64,000 nt of DNA, from contig NZ_RAWA01000005.1 in the NCBI RefSeq assembly GCF_003611675.1, positions 16,365-80,364 on the forward strand, written 5' to 3'. A model generated the notes under the pieces. The model was not told the DNA's origin and ran no database searches. It saw nothing but the letters and a program-made list of their open reading frames with translations. The translations under genes were made by a program, and so were the position numbers. Below, piece by piece: positions 52,216-61,968 of this stretch. Source of the DNA: Corallococcus sp. CA053C. Lineage in GTDB: Bacteria > Myxococcota > Myxococcia > Myxococcales > Myxococcaceae. Numbering within the stretch: the stretch's first letter is position 1; the number at the start of each line of letters is the position of its first letter.

Positions 52216-54120
52216 TTAGTACGTGGCCTTCAGCGACGTGCCGCTGTACGACGTGTAGCCGCGGAGCATGATGTACATCTTGCCCGAGGCCGTCTTCGCC
52301 GCCGCGCTGCACGTCTCCGCGTTGCCGGAGAGGTACGGACGGCAGTCGTAGGACGTCGTGGTCGGCGCGGAGCCGAACTTGATGTACATGTCCGCGTCAC
52401 CCGTGCCACCGCTCAGCACGTAGGTGGAGGCCTTGGCCGCCGGCAGGTCGATGCAGTAGTTCGTCTCGGAGCTGGCAGCGCCCGACAGGCCCGTCTTCGC
52501 GACGCCGTTGGTCAGCGCGATGCAGGTCGGAGGCGTCACCGTGCCGCCCACGCCCACCGCTTCCCAGGCGGCCGTCACGGCAGCCTGCGTCGCCGCGTCG
52601 TAGCCCAGCGCGACAGCGGCCTGGACCGTCCAGGTCTTCGCCTGGGCGAACGTGGTGCCCGCCGTGTAGATGTCCGTGTTGGCCTTGTACCAGATGCGGG
52701 CGGCCTTCTCGACGCCGATGGCCGGCACCACGATGGTGGAGCGGCCGCGCGGGTGCGTGCCACCCTTGGACAGCAGCGCGAACGCCAGGTTGGGCACGCC
52801 GGAGCTGTAGTGCACGTCCGTGCTGGACGTCACGTTGGCCGCCCAGTCCTTGGACGAGCCGTCCTTCGCCGGGTCATCCATGTAGCGGAGCGCGTCGCCG
52901 GCCGTGCCGGGCGTCCACACGTCCTCGCCGACCTTCCAGATGTCCGCGCCGGTGGCCCAGCCGGTGTTCCAGCTCTCGCAGACCGCGCCGAACGTGTCGG
53001 ACATCGCCTCGTTGAGGCCGCCGGACTGGCCGGAGTACGTGAGGTTGGACTCGAACGACGTCACCGCGTGGGTCAGCTCGTGGACCGTGACGTCCGCGTC
53101 CTTGCCCAGCTCGATGGAGTTCACGCCGTCGCCATCGCCGTACACCATCTGGGTGCCGTCCCAGTAGGCGTTCACGTAGTTGGTGCTGTAGTGCACCGTG
53201 CTGATCAGCGCCGTGCCCGCGTTGTTGAGCGAGTCGCGGTTGAACAGCGTCTTGTAGCAGTTGTAGGTGTAGCCCAGCATGTCGTAGTTGGTGTCGACGT
53301 GCGAGTCACCGGTGGCCGCCCCGCCCTCGCTGCGCTTCAGCGTACCCGGCGTGCTCGTGCCGTTGTTCGCGCTGTACAGCTTGCGGTTGAGCGCAGTGTG
53401 GATCTCCGGCGTGCGCGTGAGGATGGCGCCGTTGATGGCGTCCACATAGACGCGGTCGCGCACCGGCATCAGCGCGGACACGCCCGTCACCGTCACCTCG
53501 TGGGCGAGGCGCAGCCGCTGGTCGTCCTGAGCGCGGATGTAGACCAGGCGCGTGCCGGTGGCCGCCAGGCTCGAGGCCTGCGTGTCACGCAGCGCCGCGG
53601 TGGTCGCCGCCTCGGAGGAGACCACGGGGCGCGCGGAGACCTGCCCGCCGCTGCGCGCGGAACCGTTCGCGCCGTAGATGGAGCCGGAGCGGTCCACGTG
53701 GACCACCAGCTCCTCGCCCACCACCGGCAGACCGTTCAGCGTCTGCGCGTAGCGGATGTGCGAGACACCCTGCTCGTCCACCGACACCTTGCGGACCTGG
53801 AGGTCCGAGGCGTTCAGGCGGAACAGCGACGCGATGCCGGGCATGGAGCCGGCGATGGCCGTGTGCACGTCCGCCGCCGCGAAGCCCGTGAGGGGGCGGT
53901 CGGCCTGGCCCAGGCGGCCCTGGATGGTGTGCGGAGTCCCGTCCGCGTTCGTTCCGACAATCTGCGCGCCCGGAATCACGCTCAGGGCGTTCTGCACATC
54001 CGCGACCTCATCCGGCTTCTGGAGATCGTTCGAAGGGTTGGAATCCGTGTCCCCGACGCCGCAGGCGGCGAGAGGGAGGGTGGCGAGAAGCGCAGTGACG
54101 AAGCGGGTGGTGCGAACCAA
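52216..54120 (-). CDS. M4-family (thermolysin-like) secreted metalloprotease
   Basis: This 634-residue exported zinc protease has a lipoprotein-type signal (VTALLATLPLAAC), an FTP/PepSY propeptide (about 30-230), the zinc site HELTH near residue 345 with the third ligand in GGLNEAMSD near 370, and DVHYSSGVPN with the catalytic His. A PPC-type beta domain (about 560-634, with DADMYIKFG) follows. The TTG at 54120 is the start because AGGAGG lies seven bases upstream and the signal peptide begins there; the frame stays open to 54177. It should degrade proteins outside the cell, as expected of a predatory myxobacterium. Confidence 0.93.
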   Translation of the reverse strand: MVRTTRFVTALLATLPLAACGVGDTDSNPSNDLQKPDEVADVQNALSVIPGAQIVGTNADGTPHTIQGRLGQADRPLTGFAAADVHTAIAGSMPGIASLFRLNASDLQVRKVSVDEQGVSHIRYAQTLNGLPVVGEELVVHVDRSGSIYGANGSARSGGQVSARPVVSSEAATTAALRDTQASSLAATGTRLVYIRAQDDQRLRLAHEVTVTGVSALMPVRDRVYVDAINGAILTRTPEIHTALNRKLYSANNGTSTPGTLKRSEGGAATGDSHVDTNYDMLGYTYNCYKTLFNRDSLNNAGTALISTVHYSTNYVNAYWDGTQMVYGDGDGVNSIELGKDADVTVHELTHAVTSFESNLTYSGQSGGLNEAMSDTFGAVCESWNTGWATGADIWKVGEDVWTPGTAGDALRYMDDPAKDGSSKDWAANVTSSTDVHYSSGVPNLAFALLSKGGTHPRGRSTIVVPAIGVEKAARIWYKANTDIYTAGTTFAQAKTWTVQAAVALGYDAATQAAVTAAWEAVGVGGTVTPPTCIALTNGVAKTGLSGAASSETNYCIDLPAAKASTYVLSGGTGDADMYIKFGSAPTTTSYDCRPYLSGNAETCSAAAKTASGKMYIMLRGYTSYSGTSLKATY

Positions 54121-54440
54121 GGTGGTTCCTCCTGCCCGGCGAAGAGGGTGTCGCCGAGGCAGCGCTCCTCTCAGCATTCTTCAGGCCAACTCATCAAGTG
54201 CCCGGAATACCTCGCAGTATTCGAAAACGTCCTCACACCCATGGCACATGCGAGCGCTGGAAATCTTCGGAAATGTGCAAGGGGACGTTACGCCATGCCC
54301 GCCAAGCGATTGAATTCCCTGGGGATTTCCACCCTCCCCCGCACCTGTCCTGAACCGTGACAGTGCACGCCGGGTGTGTCTTCTATTCAAGCAATCCCAG
54401 GTTGACGGTTTTTTCTTGGTGAGCAAAGCACCGCCGGGTT
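54121..54440. other. 320-bp intergenic region upstream of the M4 protease
   Basis: No gene is supported here. The protease Shine-Dalgarno site and promoter must lie at the left end. A T-run (GGTTTTTTC at 54407-54415) has no convincing stem before it, so I do not call a terminator. Confidence 0.5.
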
Positions 54441-54890
54441 TCAGCGGGGCAGGCCCAGCAGCACGCGCGCGCGGCCGTCCATGGGGAGCGTGGCCTCCTC
54501 CACGGTGGGGATGCCGGCGTCGCGGGCGACGTCGGCCAGGTGCCGCATCCACGGTTTGTAGGGCATGCCGTTGTCGGAGCAGCACGGCACGACGGCGAAG
54601 CCCAGGCCGTGGCGCGCGGCGTACTCGATGATGATGCGGGTGGCGCCGTCGGGGTGCATGCCCACCACCAGCTCCGCTTCGCACGGCTCGTCCAGGGTGA
54701 AGGGGCGCTGGGCGTACTTCACCGGCAGATGCTTGTGGCGCAGGTCGAAGGTGGTGACGGTGCGCCCGCGCTGCGTGAGCGCCTCGTTGAGCTTCCCCAT
54801 GCCGCCGGCCACGTCATAGACGCGGGTGGCCTGGGGGAAGCGCGTGACGAGGAGGTCCGCGAAGAGGTCGAAGCGTCGCTTGTCCGCCAT
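54441..54890 (-). CDS. Methyltransferase-like protein of 149 residues
   Basis: The N-terminal part RVYDVAGGMGKLNEALTQRG and FDLRH has the Gly-rich loop and acidic residue of class I SAM-dependent methyltransferases, and VVGMHPDGATR and FAVVPCCSDN follow in the expected beta-strand positions. At 149 residues it is shorter than a full class I domain, so it may be a minimal or catalytically reduced form. No substrate can be named. The ATG at 54890 gives MADKRRFDLFADLLV. It is separated from holA by 84 bases on the same strand. Confidence 0.7.
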   Translation of the reverse strand: MADKRRFDLFADLLVTRFPQATRVYDVAGGMGKLNEALTQRGRTVTTFDLRHKHLPVKYAQRPFTLDEPCEAELVVGMHPDGATRIIIEYAARHGLGFAVVPCCSDNGMPYKPWMRHLADVARDAGIPTVEEATLPMDGRARVLLGLPR

Positions 54891-54974
54891 GGCCCTCCTC
54901 TACCCCAGGCCTCCCCGGCGCGCACGTCCCAGCGCTGCGCCGCCAGATGCTCAGGCCGCTGCTCAGGCCGCTGC

Positions 54975-56291
54975 TCAGGCGCGGGTGCAGACCGTCCAGA
55001 GCAGCCGTTCAATGACGAGCTTCCCGCTGGCGGAGGACTTCAGCGCCAGGTCCGCGTCCGCGCACGCCACCAGGGCGTTGAGCAGCTCGCGGCGCTCGTA
55101 GCGCGCGGCGGCCTGCATGCCGAACGCGAGCGCCCACGCGTTGGGCGTCTTGCGCTTGGCCGCCTTCAGCTCCGCCTCCAGCTTCGGGAGGATGCGCGTC
55201 TCCACGTCGCGGCCGTTCTTGGGCGGCTGGCCGTTGGCGTACCGCTCCAGCCACGCGTGGTTCTCCAGGAGCGAGCGGACGATGGACGCCACCGCGCCCA
55301 ACAGCTGCAGCGCGTGCGTCCCCTGCCCCATCGCGTCCTCCGCGTAGGAGAGCGCGTCCCGCAGCTCGCGCTTCTGGAGGGACTCCGTCAATTCGAAGAA
55401 CTCCTCCTCGCGCGCGTGGTGCACCAGCAGCGCCACGTGCGCCGCTTCGATGGTGGGCCCTTCCGCGTAGACGGCCAGCTTCTCCAGCTCCGACTGGAGC
55501 AGCCGGATGTTGCCGCCGATGCGCTCCTTCAATCCCTCCAGCGCGCCCGGCCCCAGCTTCTTCTTCAGGGGGGCGAGGAACTCGCGGGCGATCTCCGTGA
55601 GGTCCAGGTCCTTGTGGCGCGCGGCCACCTTGCGCTCGAAGAGGCGGCCCTTGTCCTGCGCGAACTTCAGCAGCGGACTGCGCGAGTCCACGTCCGTGGC
55701 CGCCAGCACCAGCGCATGGCCTGGAGGCACGCCCTTCTGGAGCAGCTCCAGCAGCGCGGACGCGTCGCCCTCGGGCGCGCTGATGCGCTCCTCCCGGCAG
55801 AAGGCCGCCGCCTCCTGGAGGAACGTGAGGTCCACGTCCGCCAGGTCCACGTTCAATTCGTCCTTCCACTGCTCCACCGTGGGCGCGCCCGGCACGCGGG
55901 GATCCAGCTGATCCACGCCCCAGCCTGCGCGGCCCGCGAGCGCCAGGAGCCGCCGCGCGCCCTCCTTGCGCTTGCCCGCCTTCCACGCGTCGCGCGCCTT
56001 GGCCAGCGCGTCGCCCTTGCCCTTCTTGGGCGCGAGGAACTCCGGATCCCTGACGAGCACCACCTTGCGGCCGGGGAACAGCGGCAGCGTGGCCAGCTCC
56101 TGCGCCACTTCGCGAGGGGAGGCCGCGTCCAGCACCGCGAGGTTCAGCCCCATGGAGGCGTCCGGCACCAGGGTCTTCACCAGCTCGTCGGCGCCCTTGC
56201 GGACGAGGAACTCCTCGCCCCACAGGAGGTACAGCGGCCACACCTTGCCGCCCTTCACCTCCGCCAGGACTTCATCCATGTCCGCGCTCAT
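54975..56291 (-). CDS. holA: DNA polymerase III delta subunit
   Basis: This 438-residue clamp-loader subunit opens the beta sliding clamp. The N-terminal part (VWPLYLLWGEEFLVRKGADEL) and the C-terminal collar region (IGGNIRLLQSELEKLAVYA) are typical of HolA, though an inserted basic stretch (about 95-150) makes it longer than the roughly 340-residue norm. The ATG at 56291 overlaps the holB stop (ATGA), so two clamp-loader subunits are made from one message. Confidence 0.9.
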   Translation of the reverse strand: MSADMDEVLAEVKGGKVWPLYLLWGEEFLVRKGADELVKTLVPDASMGLNLAVLDAASPREVAQELATLPLFPGRKVVLVRDPEFLAPKKGKGDALAKARDAWKAGKRKEGARRLLALAGRAGWGVDQLDPRVPGAPTVEQWKDELNVDLADVDLTFLQEAAAFCREERISAPEGDASALLELLQKGVPPGHALVLAATDVDSRSPLLKFAQDKGRLFERKVAARHKDLDLTEIAREFLAPLKKKLGPGALEGLKERIGGNIRLLQSELEKLAVYAEGPTIEAAHVALLVHHAREEEFFELTESLQKRELRDALSYAEDAMGQGTHALQLLGAVASIVRSLLENHAWLERYANGQPPKNGRDVETRILPKLEAELKAAKRKTPNAWALAFGMQAAARYERRELLNALVACADADLALKSSASGKLVIERLLWTVCTRA

Positions 56292-57322
56292 CGGCCCTCC
56301 ACGCACAGCTCGATGAGCAGGCGCTCCAGCTGCAACCGCGGTGCGCCGTTGCGCGTCCCGATGGCCGTGCGCGCCGACTCCAGCAGCGCGTTGCGCCGGT
56401 GCAGCGCGGCCTCCGACGTGCGCGCCGCCACCTCCGCCGCCAGCGCCTTCAGGTCCCGGTTCGCCATCCCCGCCTCCGCCCCCGCCTTCGCGAGCGACAC
56501 GTCACGCGTCCACAACAACAACAGCTCCAGCGCCGCGTCCGCGTCCTCGCGCGAGCCGCCGTGGCCTTCCGCGAAGCGCAGCAGGCCCGGGATGTCATTG
56601 CCGCGCAGGGACTCGAACGCGGTGATGACGTCCTTGCGCTGCGCCAGCGCCTTCACGTCCAGCGCGAGCGCGCGGCCCAGGCTGCCGCCGGACATCACCG
56701 CGGCGAGGGCGGCGGTGTCCGCGTCCAGCTTGCGCTCCTTCTGCACGTGCTGGGCGACCAGCTCCATGGGCAGCGGGCCGAAGTGCACCTTGCTGCACCG
56801 GCTGCGGATGGTGGGCAGCAGGCGGTCCATGGCGCTCGCCACCAGGATGAGGGTCGTCTCAGAGGGCGGCTCCTCCAGCGTCTTGAGGAAGGCGTTCTGC
56901 GCCTGGACGTTCATCTGCTCGGCGCTGACCAGGATGGCCACCTTGCGCTTCGACTCCAGGCCGCGCAGCGCCAGGCGCTCCTGGAGTTGCCTTATCTGCT
57001 CCACGCGCAGCTCGCGGCTGGGCGTGCCGGTGAAGTCCGAGCGGCCGGCCAGCCCGCGCGATACGCGCTCGTCATCCGGCATCACCCAGGTGACGTCCGG
57101 GTGCAGCCCGCGGGCGATGCGCGTGCAGCTGGCGCAGGTGCCGCAGCCCACCTCCGGGGCCTCGGGGCACGTGAGGGCCTGGGCCAGGCCCACCGCGGCC
57201 AGCTCCTTGCCCACCCCTTCCGGGCCGGCGAACAGGTAGGCGTGGTGCACCGAGCCCGTCCGCAAGGCCGCTTGCAGCGCGTCCACCGCGCGGGGCTGTC
57301 CCTGCACCGAAGCGAGCGTCAT
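56288..57322 (-). CDS. holB: DNA polymerase III delta' subunit
   Basis: This 344-residue clamp-loader protein has the P-loop-like GPEGVGKE at residues 33-40 and the four-Cys zinc module (Cys52, 60, 63, 66). Lys is kept but Thr/Ser is replaced by Glu, as befits a subunit that does not hydrolyse ATP. The sensor block FLKTLEEPPSETTLILVAS and RCSKVHFGPLP follow. The ATG at 57322 (MTLASVQGQPRAV) is the family-like start; the frame is open to 57634, but that part is antisense to the next gene. Confidence 0.92.
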   Translation of the reverse strand: MTLASVQGQPRAVDALQAALRTGSVHHAYLFAGPEGVGKELAAVGLAQALTCPEAPEVGCGTCASCTRIARGLHPDVTWVMPDDERVSRGLAGRSDFTGTPSRELRVEQIRQLQERLALRGLESKRKVAILVSAEQMNVQAQNAFLKTLEEPPSETTLILVASAMDRLLPTIRSRCSKVHFGPLPMELVAQHVQKERKLDADTAALAAVMSGGSLGRALALDVKALAQRKDVITAFESLRGNDIPGLLRFAEGHGGSREDADAALELLLLWTRDVSLAKAGAEAGMANRDLKALAAEVAARTSEAALHRRNALLESARTAIGTRNGAPRLQLERLLIELCVEGR

Positions 57323-57404
57323 GGGGGCGTGTATCTCCGCTCGGAGGGCACCCGTCAACCGCCGCCTTGACCCCCATGCGCGGGGCCGGTCAGATTGCCG
57401 GGAC

Positions 57405-58895
57405 GTGCTGAACTTCCTCGAAGGCCATCTCCCCCTGGTGGCGGGCGCCATCCTGATGGTGCTCCTGCTGGGCATCCGCGGCAGCACCGGCGACCCGAGC
57501 CTGCGCGACGACCTCCGGGGCGCGGTGCGGATGCTGGTCGCGTTCCTGGTGCTGCGGCTGCTCTCGCGCGTCCTGCCCGAAGCGTCGACACCGGAGGGCG
57601 TGCGCAAGGCGCTGGGCGTGGGCTGGATGCTCACGTTCGCCTACGGCGTCATCCGCGCGGCGGTGGCGTTCGTGCTGAAGCTCGTGCGGATGCGCTCGCC
57701 GGTGACGACGCCCAAGATTCTGCGCGACGTCATCGACTTCACGCTCTACGCGCTCGCCACGGTGCCCATCCTCCAGAGCCAGCTCAACCTGGACCTGGCG
57801 GGCCTCGTCGCCACGTCCGCGGTGCTGACGGTGGTCATCGGCCTCGCGCTCCAGGAGACGCTGGGCAACCTCTTCGCGGGCCTGTCGCTGCAATTGGACC
57901 GGCCCTTCGAGGTGGGCGACTTCATCCGCATTGGCGAGCACACCGGGCGCGTGGTGCACATCGGGTGGCGCTCCATCCGCGTCGCCAACTTCCGGCGTGA
58001 GCTCATCACCCTGCCCAACAGCATGGTGGCCAAGGAGCACGTGAAGAACTTCACCCAGCACCGCGAGCCCGTGGGCATCGAGGTGCAGGTGGGCGTGTCA
58101 CTGGAAGCGCCGCCCAACCAGGTGAAGCAGGCCCTGCTGGACGTGGCCCGGGAGATTCCGCAGATCCTCGTGCAGCCGCCGCCCATCGCGCGCACGGTGT
58201 CCTTCGGCGAATCCAACGTGCAGTACATGGTGCGCGTCTTCCTCAATGACTTCGCGCTGTCGGACAGCGTGCGCGAGGAGCTGCACACGCGGCTGTGGTA
58301 CCGGCTGCGCCGCGAGGGCCTGGAGCTGCCCCACGCCCAGCGCACGGTGCACCTGCGCCGCGAGGCGGGCGCGAAGCGGCGGGAGCTGGCGGACAACACC
58401 GTGCGCGACCTGCTGCGCCAGGTGGACCTCTTCACGCCGCTGGGCCCGGAGGAGTTGGAGCGCCTGCACCGCGAGGTCGTCGTGCGCCGCTTCGGTCAGG
58501 GCGAGCGGATCATCCAGGAGGGCGACGAGGGGGGCACCTTCTACGTCATGGCCTCCGGCGAGGTGAGCGTGCGCGCCGGCACGATCCAGGCCGAAATCAC
58601 GCGCCTGGGCCCGGGCCACTACATCGGGGAGATGTCCCTGCTCACCGGCGAGCGCCGCGCCGCCACGGTGGTGGCGCTCACGGACTCCGTGCTGCTGGAG
58701 CTGGACCGGCCCACCTTCGCGCGCCTGTTCTCCGACTACCCGGGCCTGGCCCGACAGCTCTCCGCGCTCCTGGCCCAGCGCCGCAACCAGCTGCGCGCCG
58801 TGGCCCAGGCCTCGGGCGGCGGAGCGGATCACATCCCCGAGGCAGGACGCATCCTCGGACGGCTGCGCCAGCTCTTCGGCCTGAAGCACGAGTAG
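57405..58895 (+). CDS. MscS-type mechanosensitive channel with a cyclic-nucleotide-binding domain
   Basis: This 496-residue membrane protein has N-terminal membrane helices, the MscS pore region VTVVIGLALQETLGNLFAGL and the following beta domain with RPFEVGDFIRIGEHTGRVVHIG. The C-terminal cNMP-binding domain (about 355-460) contains FGQGERIIQEGDEGGTFYV and GHYIGEMSLLTGERRAATV, whose GEMSL-x4-RRAA pattern is the phosphate-binding cassette. It would open in response to tension, tuned by a cyclic nucleotide. The GTG at 57405 gives VLNFLEGHLPL with a weak ribosome-binding site; an ATG at 57321 in the same frame would add 28 charged residues. Confidence 0.87.
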   Translation: MLNFLEGHLPLVAGAILMVLLLGIRGSTGDPSLRDDLRGAVRMLVAFLVLRLLSRVLPEASTPEGVRKALGVGWMLTFAYGVIRAAVAFVLKLVRMRSPVTTPKILRDVIDFTLYALATVPILQSQLNLDLAGLVATSAVLTVVIGLALQETLGNLFAGLSLQLDRPFEVGDFIRIGEHTGRVVHIGWRSIRVANFRRELITLPNSMVAKEHVKNFTQHREPVGIEVQVGVSLEAPPNQVKQALLDVAREIPQILVQPPPIARTVSFGESNVQYMVRVFLNDFALSDSVREELHTRLWYRLRREGLELPHAQRTVHLRREAGAKRRELADNTVRDLLRQVDLFTPLGPEELERLHREVVVRRFGQGERIIQEGDEGGTFYVMASGEVSVRAGTIQAEITRLGPGHYIGEMSLLTGERRAATVVALTDSVLLELDRPTFARLFSDYPGLARQLSALLAQRRNQLRAVAQASGGGADHIPEAGRILGRLRQLFGLKHE

Positions 58896-58904
58896 CGAGC
58901 GGCC

Positions 58905-59954
58905 CTACCCGCCTCCGGAGGCCGCGTGGATGGCATCCGCGGCCTCCACCCGGAGGCGCTCCTCCGGGGTGAAGGAGTCGATGAGCAGCCGCTGCACCGC
59001 GGCCTGACGCGCGGCCGGATCCGGCTGGGTGCGGCCCAGCGCCTCGCGCTTCGCTCGGAAGTCGTCCAGCCGCTGCTTCCACTGGGCGCGCTCGCGGTCC
59101 AGCGCCTCCAGCCGGTCGGTGGCCTCCGGCCCCACGGTGGAGAGCCGGTGCTGGTGCAGGTCCTCCGCCGTCGCGCCCGCCGCCAGCAGCTCCTGCTCCA
59201 CCGCCCGCTGGCGCAACGGACGCACGGCCTCCTCGCGGCCCTGGCGCACGTCCGGGGGAAGGCGCTCCTCCAGCGCGGCGATGCGGCGCTCGCGCTCCTC
59301 GGGCGTCAGCGACGCGTCCTTCTGGAGCTTCAGCCGCTCCACGGCCACCGCGTCCACCGCCTCCTCCTCGCCGAACATGCCCTCCGCGCTGCCGCCCAGG
59401 TGTTCGCGGCGCAGCTTGCGCAGGGCCTCCAGGCGCTCGGCGGTGTCCAGCGTGGCGGCCGTCTGCGACGACCCCAGCGACCGGGCCGCGTCCAGGTAGG
59501 CCAGGTAGTCATCCAGCACCTGCACGGCCTCGTCCATCGCGGCCGGGGGCAGCTTCTTCGCCCGCAGCGCGGTGAGGATGCGCTCGCGGATGAGCGACGG
59601 GGACTCCTCGCCCGTCGCGGACAGGTAGTAGTTGAAGAACCGGCGCAGGTCCGCGTTCGGCACCAGGTGCCCGGAGGCGTCCACGAACACGGCGCCATCC
59701 TCCTCCGTGTCCTGGAGCGAGGTCGGCAGCGGCGGCAGCGCGGAGCCGGCGGGTGACGGCGGGCCTCCCGCGACGCCTTGCACGGGAGCTCCGGCGGGCA
59801 GCGCGCCCGGGCCCTGCGCCCGCGCGACGGGGACGGAAGACGGGGGGACTTCAGGTCCGGGCGCGTCCTCCGCCCGGACCTTCCACCACGAGAAGACGCC
59901 GGCACCCAGGAGGGCGCACAGCGCGACCACGAGAATGACGGCGCGGCTCTTCAT
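58905..59954 (-). CDS. lifO: Lipase-specific chaperone (Lif/LifO type)
   Basis: This 349-residue protein has an N-terminal membrane anchor (VILVVALCALLGAGVFSWW), a Pro/Ala-rich linker and the Lif motif RRFFNYYLSATGEES near residues 104-118, close to the canonical RxxFDYxLSAxGE. The rest is helical, as in foldases that wrap their lipase. It folds the upstream lipase in the periplasm before type II secretion. It starts 18 bases after the lipase stop, so it forms a lipase-foldase operon. Confidence 0.9.
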   Translation of the reverse strand: MKSRAVILVVALCALLGAGVFSWWKVRAEDAPGPEVPPSSVPVARAQGPGALPAGAPVQGVAGGPPSPAGSALPPLPTSLQDTEEDGAVFVDASGHLVPNADLRRFFNYYLSATGEESPSLIRERILTALRAKKLPPAAMDEAVQVLDDYLAYLDAARSLGSSQTAATLDTAERLEALRKLRREHLGGSAEGMFGEEEAVDAVAVERLKLQKDASLTPEERERRIAALEERLPPDVRQGREEAVRPLRQRAVEQELLAAGATAEDLHQHRLSTVGPEATDRLEALDRERAQWKQRLDDFRAKREALGRTQPDPAARQAAVQRLLIDSFTPEERLRVEAADAIHAASGGG

Positions 59955-59972
59955 GGCGGGGCGCTCCAGGGA

Positions 59973-60899
59973 TTACAGGCCGGCGTTCTTCAGCCGGTTC
60001 GCCTGGCTGCGGAAGACGGACTTCGGATCCGTGAAGAAGGCGGTGATGCCGAGCACCTGGTTCACCTCGTCCAGGTGGTTCATGTCGTAGTTGTCACGCA
60101 ACACCGTGCCGAAGTGCGAGCTGCAGCGGCCCACGAGGCCGTCGTTCGAGTCGGCGTAGAAGAACGACGACAGCTTCAGCGCGTAGTCGGACGCGTCGAG
60201 CACGTTGGTGAAGGGGTCGGTGCCGGACCAGGAGTAGTAGCGCTGGCCCTGCGTGCCCGTCGCCGCGCCGCTGCCGCAGGACGTGGTGGGGAGGCCCGCG
60301 GGGAACTTCGCGCTGAACGCGGAGGTGCCCGTCTTCGTCAGCGCGCCCAGGGCCGCGATGGCGTCCTGCGGCTGCGTGTGGCCCGACAGCAGGCCCAGCA
60401 CGGTGCCCAGGCTGCTGGCGAAGTAGCCCAGCACGCTCTCCGTGAACGAGCCGCCGGAGATGTGCGCGCGCAGGTAGTCCGCCAGCTCCGCGCCCTTGTG
60501 CGGCGTGCCCACCGTCGTCACCGACGCGACCAGGTCCGGCCGCACCGCCGCCACGTAGCGCACGTCCAGGCCGCCGTGGCTGTGGCCGATGAGGTTCACC
60601 TTCGCGGCGCCGGTGCGCGCGAGCACGTCCTGCACCTGCGCGAGCAGCGCCTCACCGCGCGCCTCGCTCGTGTTGAACTGCGGAACGTGCGTGATGTAGA
60701 CGCGCGCGCCGCCAGACTTCAGGTTGGATTCGATGCCGTAGAAGTAGTCCAGCACGCCAAACAACGAATCGAAGCCCGCCATGCCATGCGCCAGCACGAT
60801 GGGGTACTTCGTCTGCGTGTACGTATCCGCGCGGGCAGGCTGCGCCCAGAGGGCAAGAACGGCGACGGTCAGAACGAGGGTCCGGACGGCGTTTCGCAT
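59973..60899 (-). CDS. Secreted triacylglycerol lipase
   Basis: This 308-residue alpha/beta hydrolase of the Pseudomonas/Burkholderia type I lipase family has a signal peptide (VRTLVLTVAVLALWAQPARA), the oxyanion segment PIVLAHGMAGFD, the nucleophile elbow GHSHGG, an Asp in YADSNDGLVG and a His in NHLDEVNQ. The ATG at 60899 is fixed by AGGAG about six bases upstream; the open frame to 61118 has no support. Its chaperone follows directly, which is the diagnostic arrangement for this family. It cleaves triacylglycerols outside the cell. Confidence 0.94.
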   Translation of the reverse strand: MRNAVRTLVLTVAVLALWAQPARADTYTQTKYPIVLAHGMAGFDSLFGVLDYFYGIESNLKSGGARVYITHVPQFNTSEARGEALLAQVQDVLARTGAAKVNLIGHSHGGLDVRYVAAVRPDLVASVTTVGTPHKGAELADYLRAHISGGSFTESVLGYFASSLGTVLGLLSGHTQPQDAIAALGALTKTGTSAFSAKFPAGLPTTSCGSGAATGTQGQRYYSWSGTDPFTNVLDASDYALKLSSFFYADSNDGLVGRCSSHFGTVLRDNYDMNHLDEVNQVLGITAFFTDPKSVFRSQANRLKNAGL

Positions 60900-61174
60900 A
60901 CAGGCTCCTGGTGGGAGGGCGGGCAACCAGGGGATTGACCCGCGAATCAGCCCATAAAGCGAGACACTGATAAAAAGCAAGTCAACGTCCGATTTAACCG
61001 AAAAGCATGTCAGCCCAGGGTCGGGTCCGACGCAGCCGATTGTCCACTTCCATTCGGCGACGCTGTGCGTTAGGAATTGAGACGCATTGCGTAACGCGAA
61101 CTCAACGCATCGCATCAAAAAACCACGTCCCGCGTCATGCTGGCTTCACGCGGGCATCCCCAGAGGAGAGCGCC

Positions 61175-61960
61175 ATGGATGCCGCCGCCTATCAGGCCTT
61201 CACCACGGAATTGACGCGCAGGGCTGACGCGGACGGTCGTTTCCGGGGGCTGGTGGCGCTGGGTTCGATGGCGGCGCGGGACTACCTGCCAGATGACTTC
61301 AGCGACCACGACTTCTTCGCCGTCGTGGAGCCCGAACATGCTGAAACATTGAGACATGAACGCGGCTGGTTGCCACGCACGGAGGAGATCGCCCTGGCCT
61401 TCCGTGAGACAGCGCATGGCGTGAAGGTGGTGTACCGGGACGGGCACCTGTTGGAGTTCGCGGTGTTCACGCTGGAAGAGCTGTCCTTCGCCCGCGTCAA
61501 TCGCTACCGCGTGTTGTTGGACCGGGGCGGCGTGACGGCACGGTTGGATGAACAGGCCCGCATCACCACGCAGGAAGTCCAGCGCACCGCACCGGACGAT
61601 GCGTGGCTGTTCGGCCAATGGCTCACGCAGGTGCTGGTAGGGATGGGGCGCCACACGCGCGGCGAGGTGCTGAGCGGACGCGCTCGGCTTGATGAAGCGG
61701 TGCGCCTGTTCTGTCTGCTGCTGGCCCGCCACGTCCCCGCCCCGGAGGCGTCGCTGCTGGACGGGTTGGATCCGCTGCGGCGCGTGGAGCGGGTGTATCC
61801 GGCGACGGGCGGTGAGCTGGCCCGGGCCCTGGAGGGCGACTCAGCGGGGCTCGCGCGTGCGCTGCTGCGACTCGCCCGGCGCGAGCTGTCCCACGTGCCC
61901 GCCTTCCCTCGCGAAGGCGTGGCCGCCGTGGAGGCGTGGCTCCAGGCCCTGAACACGTAG
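61175..61960 (+). CDS. Nucleotidyltransferase-fold protein
   Basis: This 261-residue protein has the signature of the nucleotidyltransferase superfamily in VALGSMAARDYLPDDFSDHD, with GS followed by DxD-like SDHD (about residues 28-47), as in aminoglycoside or lincosamide adenylyltransferases. Its C-terminal half is helical and unassigned. The ATG at 61175 is preceded by AGAGGAGAG. The substrate is unknown; a drug-modifying role is possible but cannot be concluded. Confidence 0.78.
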   Translation: MDAAAYQAFTTELTRRADADGRFRGLVALGSMAARDYLPDDFSDHDFFAVVEPEHAETLRHERGWLPRTEEIALAFRETAHGVKVVYRDGHLLEFAVFTLEELSFARVNRYRVLLDRGGVTARLDEQARITTQEVQRTAPDDAWLFGQWLTQVLVGMGRHTRGEVLSGRARLDEAVRLFCLLLARHVPAPEASLLDGLDPLRRVERVYPATGGELARALEGDSAGLARALLRLARRELSHVPAFPREGVAAVEAWLQALNT

Positions 61961-61968
61961 GGGCCGCG

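Noticed and set aside
54400..54440. Terminator at the T-run after the methyltransferase-like gene
   Set aside because: No stem precedes the T-run in either orientation.
60900..61118. Longer lipase start at 61118
   Set aside because: The signal peptide and a good ribosome-binding site fix the start at 60899; the added 73 residues resemble no part of a lipase.
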